Shown here: positions 37,984 to 47,323 of the stretch, one piece after another
Position numbering within the stretch: position 1 is the first letter of the stretch
Layout: each line of letters begins with the position of its first letter
Assembly: GCF_013170825.1 (NCBI RefSeq)
Contig: NZ_CP033365.1
Coordinates: 5,344,001-5,408,000 of the forward strand
Origin: Mesorhizobium sp. NZP2298
Lineage (GTDB): Bacteria; Pseudomonadota; Alphaproteobacteria; Rhizobiales; Rhizobiaceae
DNA length: 64,000 bases
Direction of reading: 5' to 3'
The notes under the pieces: model-generated
Seen by the model: only the letters and a program-made list of their open reading frames with translations
Databases searched by the model: none
What the model was told of the DNA's origin: nothing
Program-made: the position numbers and the translations under genes

Positions 37984-38352
37984 TCAGGGCCGCGAAATCA
38001 GAAAAATCCCCAAGAGAATGAGTGGCATACCCAGATAAAAGTATTTGGGAACGCTTTCACCAAACAAGAAGAAGCCTGCGCATGGGACGATCACGAAGGC
38101 TAGCGCGTTGAACATAAAGGCTACGGAAAGCGGAACGGTTCTGAGCGCCTGCACCCACGCGATAGTGGATAAAAAGTATAGAAATAGGGCTAGAAATATC
38201 AGCGCTATGGGTGTCACATTCTGCTGGGCGACATTCCACCAACCACCCCCCCCGCCTATTTTGAAATTTTTAGCGGCAAACTTGAATATTACCTGCCCGA
38301 AAGCTATAACCAAAACAGATGATGAGATCAGAATATAATTTATATTAAACAT
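37984..38352 (-). CDS. Small EamA/SMR-like 4-helix membrane protein (GtrA/ArnE-F-like candidate flippase)
   Basis: This 122-residue protein has four predicted helices and the DMT/SMR-like sequence LSTIAWVQALRTVPLSVAFM near 60-80, then a C-terminal YLGMPLILLGIFLISRP. Such half-size transporters (ArnE/ArnF) translocate undecaprenyl-phosphate sugars. It is the third gene after GT2 and methyltransferase and overlaps the methyltransferase by eight bases. Codons 33-36 contain a run of eight G on the coding strand (KIGGGGGWW), a possible slippage site. The region is AT-rich at both ends. Confidence 0.8.
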   Translation of the reverse strand: MFNINYILISSSVLVIAFGQVIFKFAAKNFKIGGGGGWWNVAQQNVTPIALIFLALFLYFLSTIAWVQALRTVPLSVAFMFNALAFVIVPCAGFFLFGESVPKYFYLGMPLILLGIFLISRP

Positions 38353-39031
38353 AAAAATTTCCAGCGTAAATCAGGTTTACATCAGGAATAGGAACCCTCG
38401 ATGGCCACCAGGTTATTTGACGCTCAGGAAAATGAAACTTCAGTATCTCACTCAGGTTAAATATGCTGTTTATGTGTTCGCGGGCCATGTAATAATCATA
38501 GGGAAGACCCGCTCGTTCCGCCTGCTTTCTAGGCCCAAATGCGCGCCCTATTCTCCACGCCCACCCCGGATCGCATGGCAGCAAAACCGAGAGTACCCCC
38601 CCTGGCTTCAACACCCTAACCCACTCCCCGATCGCAATGTGCGGGAAAGGCACATGTTCCAACACGTGGGTCGCTATGACCCGGTCGAAACTGTCACTCT
38701 CGAACGGCAGAGCGGCACCATCGAGTTTCATAAGCTCAACACCATGCGGCAATTTTCGCCCAGAAACGGATTTCAGGACAGCATCGTCGAAATCTGATGC
38801 GATGTACCGATCAAAGCGGTGACGCACAAACGGCAGATGGGCGAGAGTCCCCGCTCCCACCTCCAAGATTTGAGAGAGGTGAACGTCGCCGTTAAATGGC
38901 TTCTCGATCAAAGAGTGCGTCTCTCGTAAAACATAAGCCGACAATCCACCTTGATAGTTGGATGCATCGTAATTCGACAGCCATTTTTTGACCAACTCTT
39001 CGTAATCTGGAAGAGGAATATACTTTTTCAT
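38345..39031 (-). CDS. SAM-dependent methyltransferase (class I)
   Basis: This 228-residue methyltransferase has ILEVGAGTLAHLPFVRHRFD as SAM motif I, YIASDFDDAVLKS, FDRVIATHVLEHVPFPHIAI and LKPGGVLSVLLPCDPGWAWR. It starts within the stop of the GT2 gene (ATGA) and overlaps the SMR-like gene downstream, so all three are translationally coupled. The order GT2, methyltransferase, membrane protein repeats that at 33-35.6 kb. It probably acts on a lipid-linked or transferred sugar; the substrate is not readable. Confidence 0.85.
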   Translation of the reverse strand: MKKYIPLPDYEELVKKWLSNYDASNYQGGLSAYVLRETHSLIEKPFNGDVHLSQILEVGAGTLAHLPFVRHRFDRYIASDFDDAVLKSVSGRKLPHGVELMKLDGAALPFESDSFDRVIATHVLEHVPFPHIAIGEWVRVLKPGGVLSVLLPCDPGWAWRIGRAFGPRKQAERAGLPYDYYMAREHINSIFNLSEILKFHFPERQITWWPSRVPIPDVNLIYAGNFYV

Positions 39032-40104
39032 TTCGACCCGTCGTCCAATTTCTTCGTTCTATTATTCGCCGCACCCTGATGGATCAGGGCCGTTCGCGGC
39101 AACAACGAGGTCTTCAGTCGCAGGTGCAGTGTCGACCGCGGAACCGACTGGATATCGTAGTTGATGAAAGCAAGCAGGAGTTGGGTCGCAACGATGATCG
39201 GCAGCGCTGCAATCATCACGGTGCCGGCGGTGGCCGGCACGGATGTGCCCCATTTCGACAGGCCGTACACAACGCCAAACAGCAAAAGCGCCAATCCCAA
39301 CACAAGCTCCAACGACGCGATACTGAAATTGCGGATGAAGTAGTTGTAAAAGATACGCTTGCCGAAGTTCCTCAGATGCGCGAGCGCAAATCGCGGAATT
39401 TCGCGATGCGGCTTCATATTGCTTACCTCGTCGGCGTAGTGTGAGTGCATAGGCACGTCGACGACGCGCGCGGTAAGGACGTTCAGGCGGAAAAGAAGAT
39501 CCGATTCGAAGAAAAAACGCCTCGATATCTTTTCCAGCGGCAGAAGACCGACCAGGCTGGCGTGGATTGCAAAGAACCCGTTTGTCGGATCGAAACTGTG
39601 CCAATATCCGGTCGACATCTTGGCGAGGAAGGAGAGGCCCGCATTACCGATCAGCCTGCCTAAAGGCATGGAAGCCACCCCTTCCGGATCGAAAAAGCGG
39701 TTGCCTTTCGCATAGTCCGCCTCACCGACAAGAATGACGCCGACGAAGCTCGGAATGAGCGCGGGGTCCATCTGGCCGTCGCCGTCGATCTTCACGATCA
39801 CATCGGCCCCGTCGGCGGAAGCCTGCTTCATCCCCGCGAGGGTCGCCCCACCTACGCCGAGATTTTCGTCGTTCCACAGCACGTTTACACGGGGATCCGT
39901 GACATGTTCCCTGACGAAACGGCCGGTGTCCTCGGGACAGGCGTCGTCGACGACATAAATGGCAGTGACTTCAGAGCCGATCTGGCCGAGAACGGCGAGA
40001 ATATGATTGCGCACCCGATAGCTCGGGATGACGACGGCGATGGCAGGCTTTTGTTGTGAGGGCGAAAAGCTCACCCGCAGCCATTCTGGTGGGCCATGTG
40101 GCAT
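39028..40104 (-). CDS. GT2 glycosyltransferase, polyprenyl-phosphate sugar synthase type (second copy)
   Basis: This 358-residue protein has a GT-A domain with IAVVIPSYRVRNHILAVL, YVVDDACPEDTG, VKIDGDGQMDPALIPSF (DxD-type), then GNRFFDPEGV and SFDPTNGFFAI. Two C-terminal hydrophobic helices lie near 260-285 and 295-320. It resembles DPM1/GtrB-like synthases but differs clearly from the copy at 34.5 kb. It heads the operon GT2, methyltransferase, SMR-like protein and probably loads a sugar onto undecaprenyl phosphate. It is divergent from the GT4 gene to its right. Confidence 0.87.
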   Translation of the reverse strand: MPHGPPEWLRVSFSPSQQKPAIAVVIPSYRVRNHILAVLGQIGSEVTAIYVVDDACPEDTGRFVREHVTDPRVNVLWNDENLGVGGATLAGMKQASADGADVIVKIDGDGQMDPALIPSFVGVILVGEADYAKGNRFFDPEGVASMPLGRLIGNAGLSFLAKMSTGYWHSFDPTNGFFAIHASLVGLLPLEKISRRFFFESDLLFRLNVLTARVVDVPMHSHYADEVSNMKPHREIPRFALAHLRNFGKRIFYNYFIRNFSIASLELVLGLALLLFGVVYGLSKWGTSVPATAGTVMIAALPIIVATQLLLAFINYDIQSVPRSTLHLRLKTSLLPRTALIHQGAANNRTKKLDDGSK

Positions 40105-40427
40105 AGTCTTCCAGTTGCGCCGAGGGCTTTAGCTTAGCTTTATCTCCAGAGCAACCAAAGTCTACTGGCTTGCCGACGACGCATAAAGCTTCGACGCTAC
40201 CGTGACGAGTGAGCTGCACGAGCCGGCAGCATCCAGGCGAACTCATGTCTCATGCTGTGGAGCGGCTTCCGCTGCATGACGGCCAGCCCTGATGTTACCG
40301 ATTCAGTGGATGTATGCTAAAGGTGGTTCGCAATGCGCGGTCGAGCGACCACGCTTCCACGCACCTGCCATGCTGCCATCGTAAAAATGTCCGGAATCCT
40401 TTGCCCAGTTCATTTCCGGAGACAAGC
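40105..40427. other. Divergent intergenic region between GT2 and GT4 genes
   Basis: About 320 bases with no convincing gene if the GT4 start is the TTG at 40428. It should carry the two divergent promoters. I see no strong dyad or repeat. Confidence 0.4.
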
Positions 40428-41552
40428 TTGAGGATCGGGATCGATGGCAGGAATCTCGGATCGGCCACCGATGGGATCGGCCGGTTCGTCCACAATGCCG
40501 TGAAGGCATTGGCGGCTCTCGGCGCCGATGTGGTCGTCTATGCGCCTGGCAGGATCAATCCGGATTACGGTCTTCCGCCTGGCGTTTGCGTGCGGGTCGC
40601 CAACTTCAAGGGGCCTGTCGCCCGCACGTTCTGGGGCCAGGCCGTGTTGCCTTTCTTGGTCCGGCGCGACTGCGTGGAGGTGTTCTGGGGGCCGTCGCAC
40701 CGTCTGCCCTTTGTGCTGGGCGGCGACATCGCTCGGGTGGTGACGATTCACGACCTCGTCTGGCTGCACGCCGCGCGGACCATGCGGACCCGGACCTGGG
40801 TGGGCGACCGCCTGCTGATGAAGCCCGCGCTGCGGACCGCCGATGCCGTGGTTGCCGATTCGACGGCCACGGCCACCGCCTTGACGGCCGAATTCCCCTG
40901 GCTGAAATCGCCGGTCAGCACGGTCCACCCCGGCACGGTCGCCCTGCCGGCCCCTGGCGATGTTTCGAGCCTGCGGCCGCTCGGCATCGGCAAGCCCTAT
41001 GCGCTCTTTGTCGGCACGGTCGAGCCCCGGAAGAACCTCGGCAATCTGATTGAGGCCTACGGTTTGCTGCCGGCCGATATCCGGTCCGGCTGCGATCTGG
41101 TCATCGTCGGTGGCACGGGGTGGAAACAGACGGGCCTTGCCGATAAGGTGCGCGCCGGCGGGCTGGAGGCGAACATCAAGTTTACCGGATTCGTCGACGA
41201 CATGACGCTCGCCACGCTTTATGCGAATTGCCTGTTTCTGGCGATGCCATCTCTCTACGAGGGGTTCGGCTTTCCGATCGTCGAGGCACAGTCTTTCGGC
41301 AAGCCGGCGCTGACCTCGAACACGTCGTCAATGCCTGAGGTGGCGGGCGACAATGCCGTCCTCGTCGACCCGAATGACCCCGAGGCAATCGCCGCTGCAT
41401 TCCACCGGTTGTGCGTCGATGCGGAATTCCGAAACGGCATCGCCGCGGGCGCGAAAAGGAATGCCGGACGCTTCACCTGGGAAAACCACGCCAAGAGCAT
41501 GCTGCGGATTTTTGAACAGGCCATCGAGCAAAGACGGAAGGCCCGCGTTTGA
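40428..41552 (+). CDS. GT4 glycosyltransferase (WbdA/MtfB-like mannosyl/rhamnosyltransferase)
   Basis: This 374-residue GT-B enzyme starts LRIGIDGRNLGSATDGIGRF, matching the first module of the giant GT. It has LFVGTVEPRKNLGNLIEAY and the donor-site YEGFGFPIVEAQSFGKPALT (E-x7-E). I chose the TTG at 40428 because GGAGA precedes it and conserved sequence begins there. An ATG at 40314 would add 38 residues of non-conserved sequence. It probably uses a GDP-deoxyhexose or GDP-mannose donor to build or start the O-chain backbone. The next gene overlaps its stop. Confidence 0.88.
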   Translation: MRIGIDGRNLGSATDGIGRFVHNAVKALAALGADVVVYAPGRINPDYGLPPGVCVRVANFKGPVARTFWGQAVLPFLVRRDCVEVFWGPSHRLPFVLGGDIARVVTIHDLVWLHAARTMRTRTWVGDRLLMKPALRTADAVVADSTATATALTAEFPWLKSPVSTVHPGTVALPAPGDVSSLRPLGIGKPYALFVGTVEPRKNLGNLIEAYGLLPADIRSGCDLVIVGGTGWKQTGLADKVRAGGLEANIKFTGFVDDMTLATLYANCLFLAMPSLYEGFGFPIVEAQSFGKPALTSNTSSMPEVAGDNAVLVDPNDPEAIAAAFHRLCVDAEFRNGIAAGAKRNAGRFTWENHAKSMLRIFEQAIEQRRKARV

Positions 41553-42667
41553 AAGTCCTGCACTTCTTCAAGACCTATTGGCCGGATTCGTTCGGCGGCG
41601 TGGAGCGCACGATACAGGCCATTGCCCGAAGCACCGCGAGCCACGGCATCGAAACGGACGTGCTGTCATTGAGCCCCACTCCGGCTGAGAACACCCAATG
41701 GTTTGACGGCCATATGGCCCATAAGGCCAAGCTCGATTTCGAACTCGCCTCGACCGGATTCTCGCGCTCGGCTTTTCGGAAATTCGCGGAACTCGCCGGG
41801 AAGGCCGACCTGCTGCACTACCATTTTCCATGGCCATTGATGGATATGGTGCATTTTCATTCCCGTCACGGCAAACCGGCGGTCGTCACCTATCATTCCG
41901 ACATCGTCAAACAGAGGCTGATACTGCCTTTCTATCGACCGCTGATGCTGCGTTTCCTGAAGGACGTGGACACGATCGTTGCGACATCCCCGGACTATCT
42001 GGGATCGAGCCCTGTCCTCAAAGCCTTCAAGGCCAAATCGATGATCATTCCCATCGGCATCGACGAAACCGCTTACCCCGCGCCGACCGAATCCGACACC
42101 ATCTGGTGCCAGTCGGCGGTGGCGGAGCCCTTCGTCCTGTTCGTCGGCGTTCTGCGCTACTACAAGGGACTCGATGTGCTGATCGAGGCCGCGGACAGGG
42201 TTCGATGCAAGATTGTCATTGCCGGCTCGGGACCGATCGAGCAGCAACTCAAGCTGCAGGCCAGGACGTTGCGGCGCGACAATGTGATTTTCCTGGGCGA
42301 GGTTTCGGAGTCGCACAAAATGGCGCTCCTCCACAGCTGCCTCGGGTTCGTTTTTCCTTCGAACCAGAGGTCGGAAGCCTATGGGCTATCGCTGGTCGAG
42401 GCGGCAATGTGCGGCAAGCCGATGATTTCATGCGAGATCGGAACGGGAACCAGTTATGTGAACAAGGCCGGCGAAACCGGGCTGGTCGTTCCGCCTTCCG
42501 ATCCAGCACGGCTTGCCGAAGCGATCAACCGGCTCGTCGATTCGCCTGGCGAAGCCGCGAAATGGGGGCGAGCCGCCCGAGATCGCTATGCCAGCCTCTT
42601 TACATCGGACAGGATGGGAAAGGCTTACGCCGATCTCTATCACCAGCTCGACAGCCGTCGACATTGA
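41549..42667 (+). CDS. GT4 glycosyltransferase (WbpZ/WbdB-like)
   Basis: This 372-residue GT-B enzyme opens KVLHFFKTYWPDSFGGVERT. It has VTYHSDIVKQRLILPFYRP, VLFVGVLRYYKGLDVLIEA, and the C-terminal SEAYGLSLVEAAMCGKPMIS and EIGTGTSYVN stretches. These resemble adaptor mannosyltransferases such as WbpZ/WbdB that add the first residues of D-rhamnan or mannan O-chains. The start is a TTG overlapping the preceding TGA, so it is translationally coupled to the other GT4 gene. It faces the convergent rfb operon 57 bases away. Confidence 0.88.
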   Translation: MKVLHFFKTYWPDSFGGVERTIQAIARSTASHGIETDVLSLSPTPAENTQWFDGHMAHKAKLDFELASTGFSRSAFRKFAELAGKADLLHYHFPWPLMDMVHFHSRHGKPAVVTYHSDIVKQRLILPFYRPLMLRFLKDVDTIVATSPDYLGSSPVLKAFKAKSMIIPIGIDETAYPAPTESDTIWCQSAVAEPFVLFVGVLRYYKGLDVLIEAADRVRCKIVIAGSGPIEQQLKLQARTLRRDNVIFLGEVSESHKMALLHSCLGFVFPSNQRSEAYGLSLVEAAMCGKPMISCEIGTGTSYVNKAGETGLVVPPSDPARLAEAINRLVDSPGEAAKWGRAARDRYASLFTSDRMGKAYADLYHQLDSRRH

Positions 42668-42724
42668 GTGCAGCTGCAAGGCACGGCTTGTGAAACGCAG
42701 CGAGCCGCCCTCAAGGACGCTTGG

Positions 42725-43624
42725 TCATCCGGCCGGGGCTTGCCCGCTTTGGAGCCGACGGACCACCGCCTCCGTCGACTGCCGCCAGTCAGGCGACCTC
42801 CACCCGAATACATCAGCGAACTTCGCGCTCGATAGCCGCGAATTGGCGGGGCGCCGCGCCTTGGTCGGATAGTCCTTGCCCGCAATGTCGCGCACTTGCG
42901 CCCAAGCACCGCCGGACGCTCGGCTGGTGTCCAGGATGTGACGGGCAAAGCCGCTCCAGTTGGTCTCGCCGGTGCCGGCCAGATGATAGGTGCCGAACGC
43001 GCCGACGCTCTTGTCGCCATGCAGCACCGCCGCCGCATGCAAGATGGCGTCGGCCACATCGAGCGCGGAGGTGGGATTTCCCCATTGATCGGCCACCACC
43101 GAAATCTCGTCGCGGTCGGCGGCCAGCCGCAGCATGGTTTTCACGAAATTCCTGCCGAACGGGCTGTAGACCCAGGCGGTGCGCAGAATCAGGTGGCGCG
43201 GGCCGGCGGCGGCCACCGCCTGTTCGCCAGCGAGCTTGGAGGCGCCGTAGACGCCGAGGGGCGCCGTCGCGTCGGTCTCGACATAGGCGTGGGTGGCGCT
43301 GCCGTCGAAGACGTAGTCGGTCGAAAGGTGGATGAGGGGAGCGCCGAGCCGAGCCGCCGCCTCAGCCACCTTGCCGGCGCCGGTCGCGTTGACCGCAAAG
43401 GCGAGGTCGGGCTCGTCCTCGGCCTGATCCACCGCCGTGTAGGCGGCGGCCGACACCACGATATCCGGCTTCGCAGCCGCAATGGCGTCGATGATGGTCC
43501 CGGGTCTTGCCAGGTCGAGTTCCGGGCGGCCGATGGCGACGACCTCCATGCCGGCCTTCCCTTGGCATGCCTCCAGCAGGCTTGCCGCGACCTGACCTTC
43601 GCGTCCGGTGACGACGAGCCTCAC
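42725..43624 (-). CDS. rfbD: dTDP-4-dehydrorhamnose reductase RfbD
   Basis: This enzyme catalyses the last step of dTDP-L-rhamnose synthesis. The 299-residue SDR has [18 protein letters not shown], the [14 protein letters not shown] motif and the catalytic [12 protein letters not shown], then [20 protein letters not shown]. The start is a GTG at 43624 overlapping the rfbB stop (GTGA). An upstream ATG at 43696 lies inside rfbB and adds non-conserved residues. It is the last gene of rfbA-rfbC-rfbB-rfbD on the minus strand. Confidence 0.94.
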   Translation of the reverse strand: MRLVVTGREGQVAASLLEACQGKAGMEVVAIGRPELDLARPGTIIDAIAAAKPDIVVSAAAYTAVDQAEDEPDLAFAVNATGAGKVAEAAARLGAPLIHLSTDYVFDGSATHAYVETDATAPLGVYGASKLAGEQAVAAAGPRHLILRTAWVYSPFGRNFVKTMLRLAADRDEISVVADQWGNPTSALDVADAILHAAAVLHGDKSVGAFGTYHLAGTGETNWSGFARHILDTSRASGGAWAQVRDIAGKDYPTKARRPANSRLSSAKFADVFGWRSPDWRQSTEAVVRRLQSGQAPAG

Positions 43625-44691
43625 GCACCACCCTTGCGCGCCTCGCCCAGTCTTTCTCCGGCATAGCGCTGCTCGCGGATCGGCCCCCACCACCATTTAT
43701 TTTCGAGGAACCAATCCACGGTTCTGGCCAGGCCGCTGTCGAAATTCTCGGTCGGCGTCCAGCCGAGTTCACCGCCGATCTTGGAGGCATCGATGGCGTA
43801 GCGGCGATCATGGCCGGGGCGGTCGGTGACGAAGGAAATCAGTTCGCGATAGCGCTTGCCGCCGGCCCGGGGACGCCTGATGTCGAGCAGGTCGCAGATC
43901 GTCTCAACGACGGCGAGGTTCGTCCGTTCCGAATTGCCGCCGACATTGTAGCTCTCGCCCGGATGCCCTCTCGTCGCGACGAGTTCCAGGGCCCGCGCAT
44001 GATCCTCGACGAACAGCCAGTCGCGCACATTGGCGCCGGCGCCATAGACAGGCAGCGGCTTTTCGTCGAGCGCGTTGAGGATGACCAGCGGGATCAGTTT
44101 CTCGGGAAAATGATAGGGGCCGTAATTGTTCGAACAGTTGGAGAGCACGACCGGCAGGCCATAGGTCTCGTGCCAGGCCCGCACCAGATGGTCCGAAGCC
44201 GCCTTCGAGGCGGAATAGGGCGAGGACGGTGCGTAAGGCGTCTCCTCGACGAACATGCCGCCATCGAAAGGCAGATCGCCGAACACCTCGTCGGTCGAGA
44301 CATGGTGGAAGCGGAAGCGGCCCTTCCTGTCATCGGCAAGGCCACGCCAATACTCGAGCGCCGCATTGAGGACCCGGTAGGTGCCGACAATGTTGGTCTC
44401 GATGAAGGCGCCCGGTCCGTCGATCGAGCGGTCGACATGGCTCTCGGCGGCGAGGTTCATGACGATGTCGATATCGTCACGGCGCAGGAGATCGAGCACT
44501 GTCCTCTCATCGCCGATATCGCCATGGACGAAGCGATAATTATGCGCGTTTTCGATCGGCCGCAGCGAAGCCAGGTTGCCGGCATAGGTCAGCTTGTCGA
44601 GATTGGTCACGCGGTAGGCCGGATTGGCGCACAGATGCCGGCACACCGCCGAACCGATGAAGCCGGCCCCGCCTGTCACCAGAAAATTCAT
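43621..44691 (-). CDS. rfbB: dTDP-glucose 4,6-dehydratase RfbB
   Basis: This 356-residue extended SDR converts dTDP-glucose to the 4-keto-6-deoxy intermediate. It shows [52 protein letters not shown] (the catalytic Thr-Asp-Glu) and [15 protein letters not shown], then [18 protein letters not shown]. The ATG at 44691 fits the conserved start. It is third in rfbACBD, with rfbC 13 bases upstream. Confidence 0.96.
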   Translation of the reverse strand: MNFLVTGGAGFIGSAVCRHLCANPAYRVTNLDKLTYAGNLASLRPIENAHNYRFVHGDIGDERTVLDLLRRDDIDIVMNLAAESHVDRSIDGPGAFIETNIVGTYRVLNAALEYWRGLADDRKGRFRFHHVSTDEVFGDLPFDGGMFVEETPYAPSSPYSASKAASDHLVRAWHETYGLPVVLSNCSNNYGPYHFPEKLIPLVILNALDEKPLPVYGAGANVRDWLFVEDHARALELVATRGHPGESYNVGGNSERTNLAVVETICDLLDIRRPRAGGKRYRELISFVTDRPGHDRRYAIDASKIGGELGWTPTENFDSGLARTVDWFLENKWWWGPIREQRYAGERLGEARKGGA

Positions 44692-44704
44692 GCTGCTGTC
44701 CTCA

Positions 44705-45256
44705 TCAGGCAAACACCTCGGTGTCGGCGAGCATCGGCGCCTTGCGGTCCTTGTCCGAAAGCTGGAACCCGCTGGCCACCGAAGGCCATTCGACGCCGAT
44801 CGCGGGATCGTCGAAGCGGATAGACCGGTCGTGCTCAGGCGAATAGGTGTCGGTCACCTTGTAGAGGACCTCGGTGTCGGGCACGAGGGTCAGGAAGCCA
44901 TGGGCAAAGCCCTTGGGCACCAGGATCTGGTTGCCCTTTTCGGCCGAAATCTCGTGGCCGATCCATTTTCCGAAGGTCTTCGAACTGCGGCGAATGTCGA
45001 CACAAACGTCCAGAATCCGGCCGCGTACAACGCGCAGCAACTTGTCCTGCGCCCGGGGCGCAAGCTGGTAATGGAGCCCGCGCAAGACGCCTGCCTCGGC
45101 CGAATAGGAATGGTTGTCCTGCACGAAAAGCAATTTTATTCCAGCCTGCGCAAACCGCTCGGCATTGTAGGTTTCCATGAAGAAACCGCGCGCATCGCCG
45201 TGCCGCTTTGGAACAATTTCCAGTACGCCTTCAATGCCGAGGGACCTGATCTCCAA
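44705..45256 (-). CDS. rfbC: dTDP-4-dehydrorhamnose 3,5-epimerase RfbC
   Basis: This 183-residue cupin-fold epimerase has [12 protein letters not shown], the [20 protein letters not shown] catalytic-His region, [20 protein letters not shown] and [11 protein letters not shown]. The start is a TTG at 45256, three bases past the rfbA stop, with GAGGG provided by the end of rfbA. No in-frame ATG would keep the conserved N-terminus. Second gene of rfbACBD. Confidence 0.95.
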   Translation of the reverse strand: MEIRSLGIEGVLEIVPKRHGDARGFFMETYNAERFAQAGIKLLFVQDNHSYSAEAGVLRGLHYQLAPRAQDKLLRVVRGRILDVCVDIRRSSKTFGKWIGHEISAEKGNQILVPKGFAHGFLTLVPDTEVLYKVTDTYSPEHDRSIRFDDPAIGVEWPSVASGFQLSDKDRKAPMLADTEVFA

Positions 45257-45259
45257 CGC

Positions 45260-46141
45260 CTAGCCCTCCGACAGATCGGCGACACGCCGGCGCAGATAGG
45301 CGGCATATTCATTTTTTCCCAGCCGGGTTGCGCGCTGCAGCACTTGCTCTGCCGTCAGCCAACCCTGCTCGAAGGCGATCTCCTCAGGGCAAGCGACCTT
45401 GATGCCCTGTCGATGTTCGATCGTGCGCACGAAGGAAGACGCGTCGTTCAGACTGTCATGGGTCCCGGTGTCGAGCCAGGCATAGCCGCGTCCCAATCGG
45501 TGCACATGCAGCAGGCCGCGGTCGAGATAGGCGTTGTTGACCGCCGTGATTTCCAGCTCGCCGCGGGCCGAAGGACGAATGGACGAGGCGATGTCGACAA
45601 CAGTGTTGTCGTAGAAATACAGCCCTGTAACAGCCCAGTTGGATTTCGGCTTTTGCGGCTTTTCCTCGATCGTGAGCGCGGTTCCGGTGACCTTGTCGAA
45701 GGATACGACACCATACCGTTCAGGATCATCCACGCGGTAGGCGAAAACCGAAGCGCCCGTGTCGCGCGAAGCGGCGGTGCGGCAAAGCTGCGACAGCCCA
45801 TCGCCGAAATAGATATTGTCGCCCAGGATCATCGACACACTGTCTTTGCCGATGAACTCGCGGCCGATGATGAAAGCTTCCGCAAGCCCATTGGGGTGCG
45901 GCTGCTCCGCATAGGAGATATCCAGCCCGAACTCCGATCCGTCGCCGAGTAGATCACGAAAAACGGGCAGGTCTCGCGGCGTCGAAATAACCAGGATCTC
46001 CCTGATATCCGCGAGCATCAATACGCTCAGCGGATAATAGATCATCGGCTTGTCGTATACCGGAAGAATTTGTTTGGAGACTGCCAACGTCAGCGGATAA
46101 AGGCGTGTTCCACTACCTCCCGCAAGGATAATTCCTTTCAA
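45260..46141 (-). CDS. rfbA: Glucose-1-phosphate thymidylyltransferase RfbA
   Basis: This enzyme makes dTDP-glucose, the committed precursor of dTDP-L-rhamnose. The 293-residue protein opens [20 protein letters not shown], followed by [32 protein letters not shown] and [19 protein letters not shown]. It starts at a TTG at 46141 after an AGAGAGCTTC-type leader on the minus strand. First gene of rfbACBD; the gene before it, lspL, ends about 50 bases upstream, so it may be part of the same transcript. Confidence 0.95.
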   Translation of the reverse strand: MKGIILAGGSGTRLYPLTLAVSKQILPVYDKPMIYYPLSVLMLADIREILVISTPRDLPVFRDLLGDGSEFGLDISYAEQPHPNGLAEAFIIGREFIGKDSVSMILGDNIYFGDGLSQLCRTAASRDTGASVFAYRVDDPERYGVVSFDKVTGTALTIEEKPQKPKSNWAVTGLYFYDNTVVDIASSIRPSARGELEITAVNNAYLDRGLLHVHRLGRGYAWLDTGTHDSLNDASSFVRTIEHRQGIKVACPEEIAFEQGWLTAEQVLQRATRLGKNEYAAYLRRRVADLSEG

Positions 46142-46191
46142 GAAGCTCTCCCTGACATGCCCAAATCCCCTCGGCGGCAGTGGGAGCCATA

Positions 46192-47259
46192 CTACACCCT
46201 GAAAAAGCTGCTGCCAGCGCCCGCTTTTACCGCAGAGTCGTTACCAAAATACGCCAGATACCACTCGACGAATCGCCCTACCCCTTCCGACACGGAGGTA
46301 CCGGGGCGGTATCCGACCGCCTCCTGCAATGCTGAAATGTCGGCGAACGTATCGAGCAGGTCCCCCGCCTGCAGCGGCAAGAGCTCGATGATGGCCTTGC
46401 GGCCAAGCGCGTTTTCCAGCGCCTCGACATAGGCGGTCAGCTTCACCGGATTGTTGTTGCCGATGTTGAAGATGCGCCAGGGCGCACTGCTCGTTGCCGG
46501 ATCCGGATGGCTGGAATCCCAGTCGGGGTTGCCGGCGGCAGGGCTGTCGCTGGTTCGGATCACCCCTTCGGCGATGTCATCGACATAGGTGAAGTCGCGC
46601 GTGTGGTTGCCATTGTTGAACAGCTTGATCGGCTCGCCGGCCAGGATGCTCCTGGTGAACAGGAACAGCGCCATGTCGGGACGCCCCCAGGGGCCGTACA
46701 CGGTGAAGAAACGCAGCCCGGTGGTCGGCAACCCGAACAGATGGCTGTAGCTGTGAGCCATCAACTCGTTGGCGCGCTTGGTCGCGGCGTAGAACTGCAG
46801 CGGATGATCGGCCGGGCGGTGCTCGGAGAACGGCATGTCGGTGTTGGCGCCGTAAACGCTCGAGGTGCTGGCGTAGGTCAGGTGCGTTATGCCGCCGCCG
46901 CGGCAGGCCTCCAGCATGTTGGTGAAGGCGACGATGTTGCTTTCGACATAGGCGCGCGGGTTTTCAAGGCTGTAGCGGACCCCGGCCTGGGCGGCGAGGT
47001 GGATCACCCGGTCAAAGGCGTGGTCGGCAAAGCAGCCGTCCACGATGCCCCTGTCGGCAAGATTGCCATGGATGAAATGATAGCCGGCATTGGTGCTTCG
47101 GCTTGCCTCGGCAAGCAGCCGCAGCCGCGCCTGCTTGATCGCCGGATCGTAGTAGTCGTTGACGCTGTCGATACCGACAACCTCGTCGCCGCGCTCGATG
47201 AGCCGCCTGGCGACATGATAGCCTATGAAGCCGGCGACGCCGGTGACCAGAACCTTCAT
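46192..47259 (-). CDS. lspL: UDP-glucuronate 4-epimerase (LspL-like)
   Basis: This 355-residue extended SDR interconverts UDP-glucuronate and UDP-galacturonate, a donor for rhizobial lipid A/core and capsule. It has [76 protein letters not shown] and [20 protein letters not shown]. These are the hallmarks of the GAE/LspL group. It is on the same strand as rfbACBD and just upstream of it, which suggests joint expression with the rhamnose genes. Confidence 0.93.
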   Translation of the reverse strand: MKVLVTGVAGFIGYHVARRLIERGDEVVGIDSVNDYYDPAIKQARLRLLAEASRSTNAGYHFIHGNLADRGIVDGCFADHAFDRVIHLAAQAGVRYSLENPRAYVESNIVAFTNMLEACRGGGITHLTYASTSSVYGANTDMPFSEHRPADHPLQFYAATKRANELMAHSYSHLFGLPTTGLRFFTVYGPWGRPDMALFLFTRSILAGEPIKLFNNGNHTRDFTYVDDIAEGVIRTSDSPAAGNPDWDSSHPDPATSSAPWRIFNIGNNNPVKLTAYVEALENALGRKAIIELLPLQAGDLLDTFADISALQEAVGYRPGTSVSEGVGRFVEWYLAYFGNDSAVKAGAGSSFFRV

Positions 47260-47323
47260 CAGAAGCGCCCGTCCTCGGGAATGGAGCCCTGACGTCTATG
47301 GCACGCCAAACTATCGACAGACC

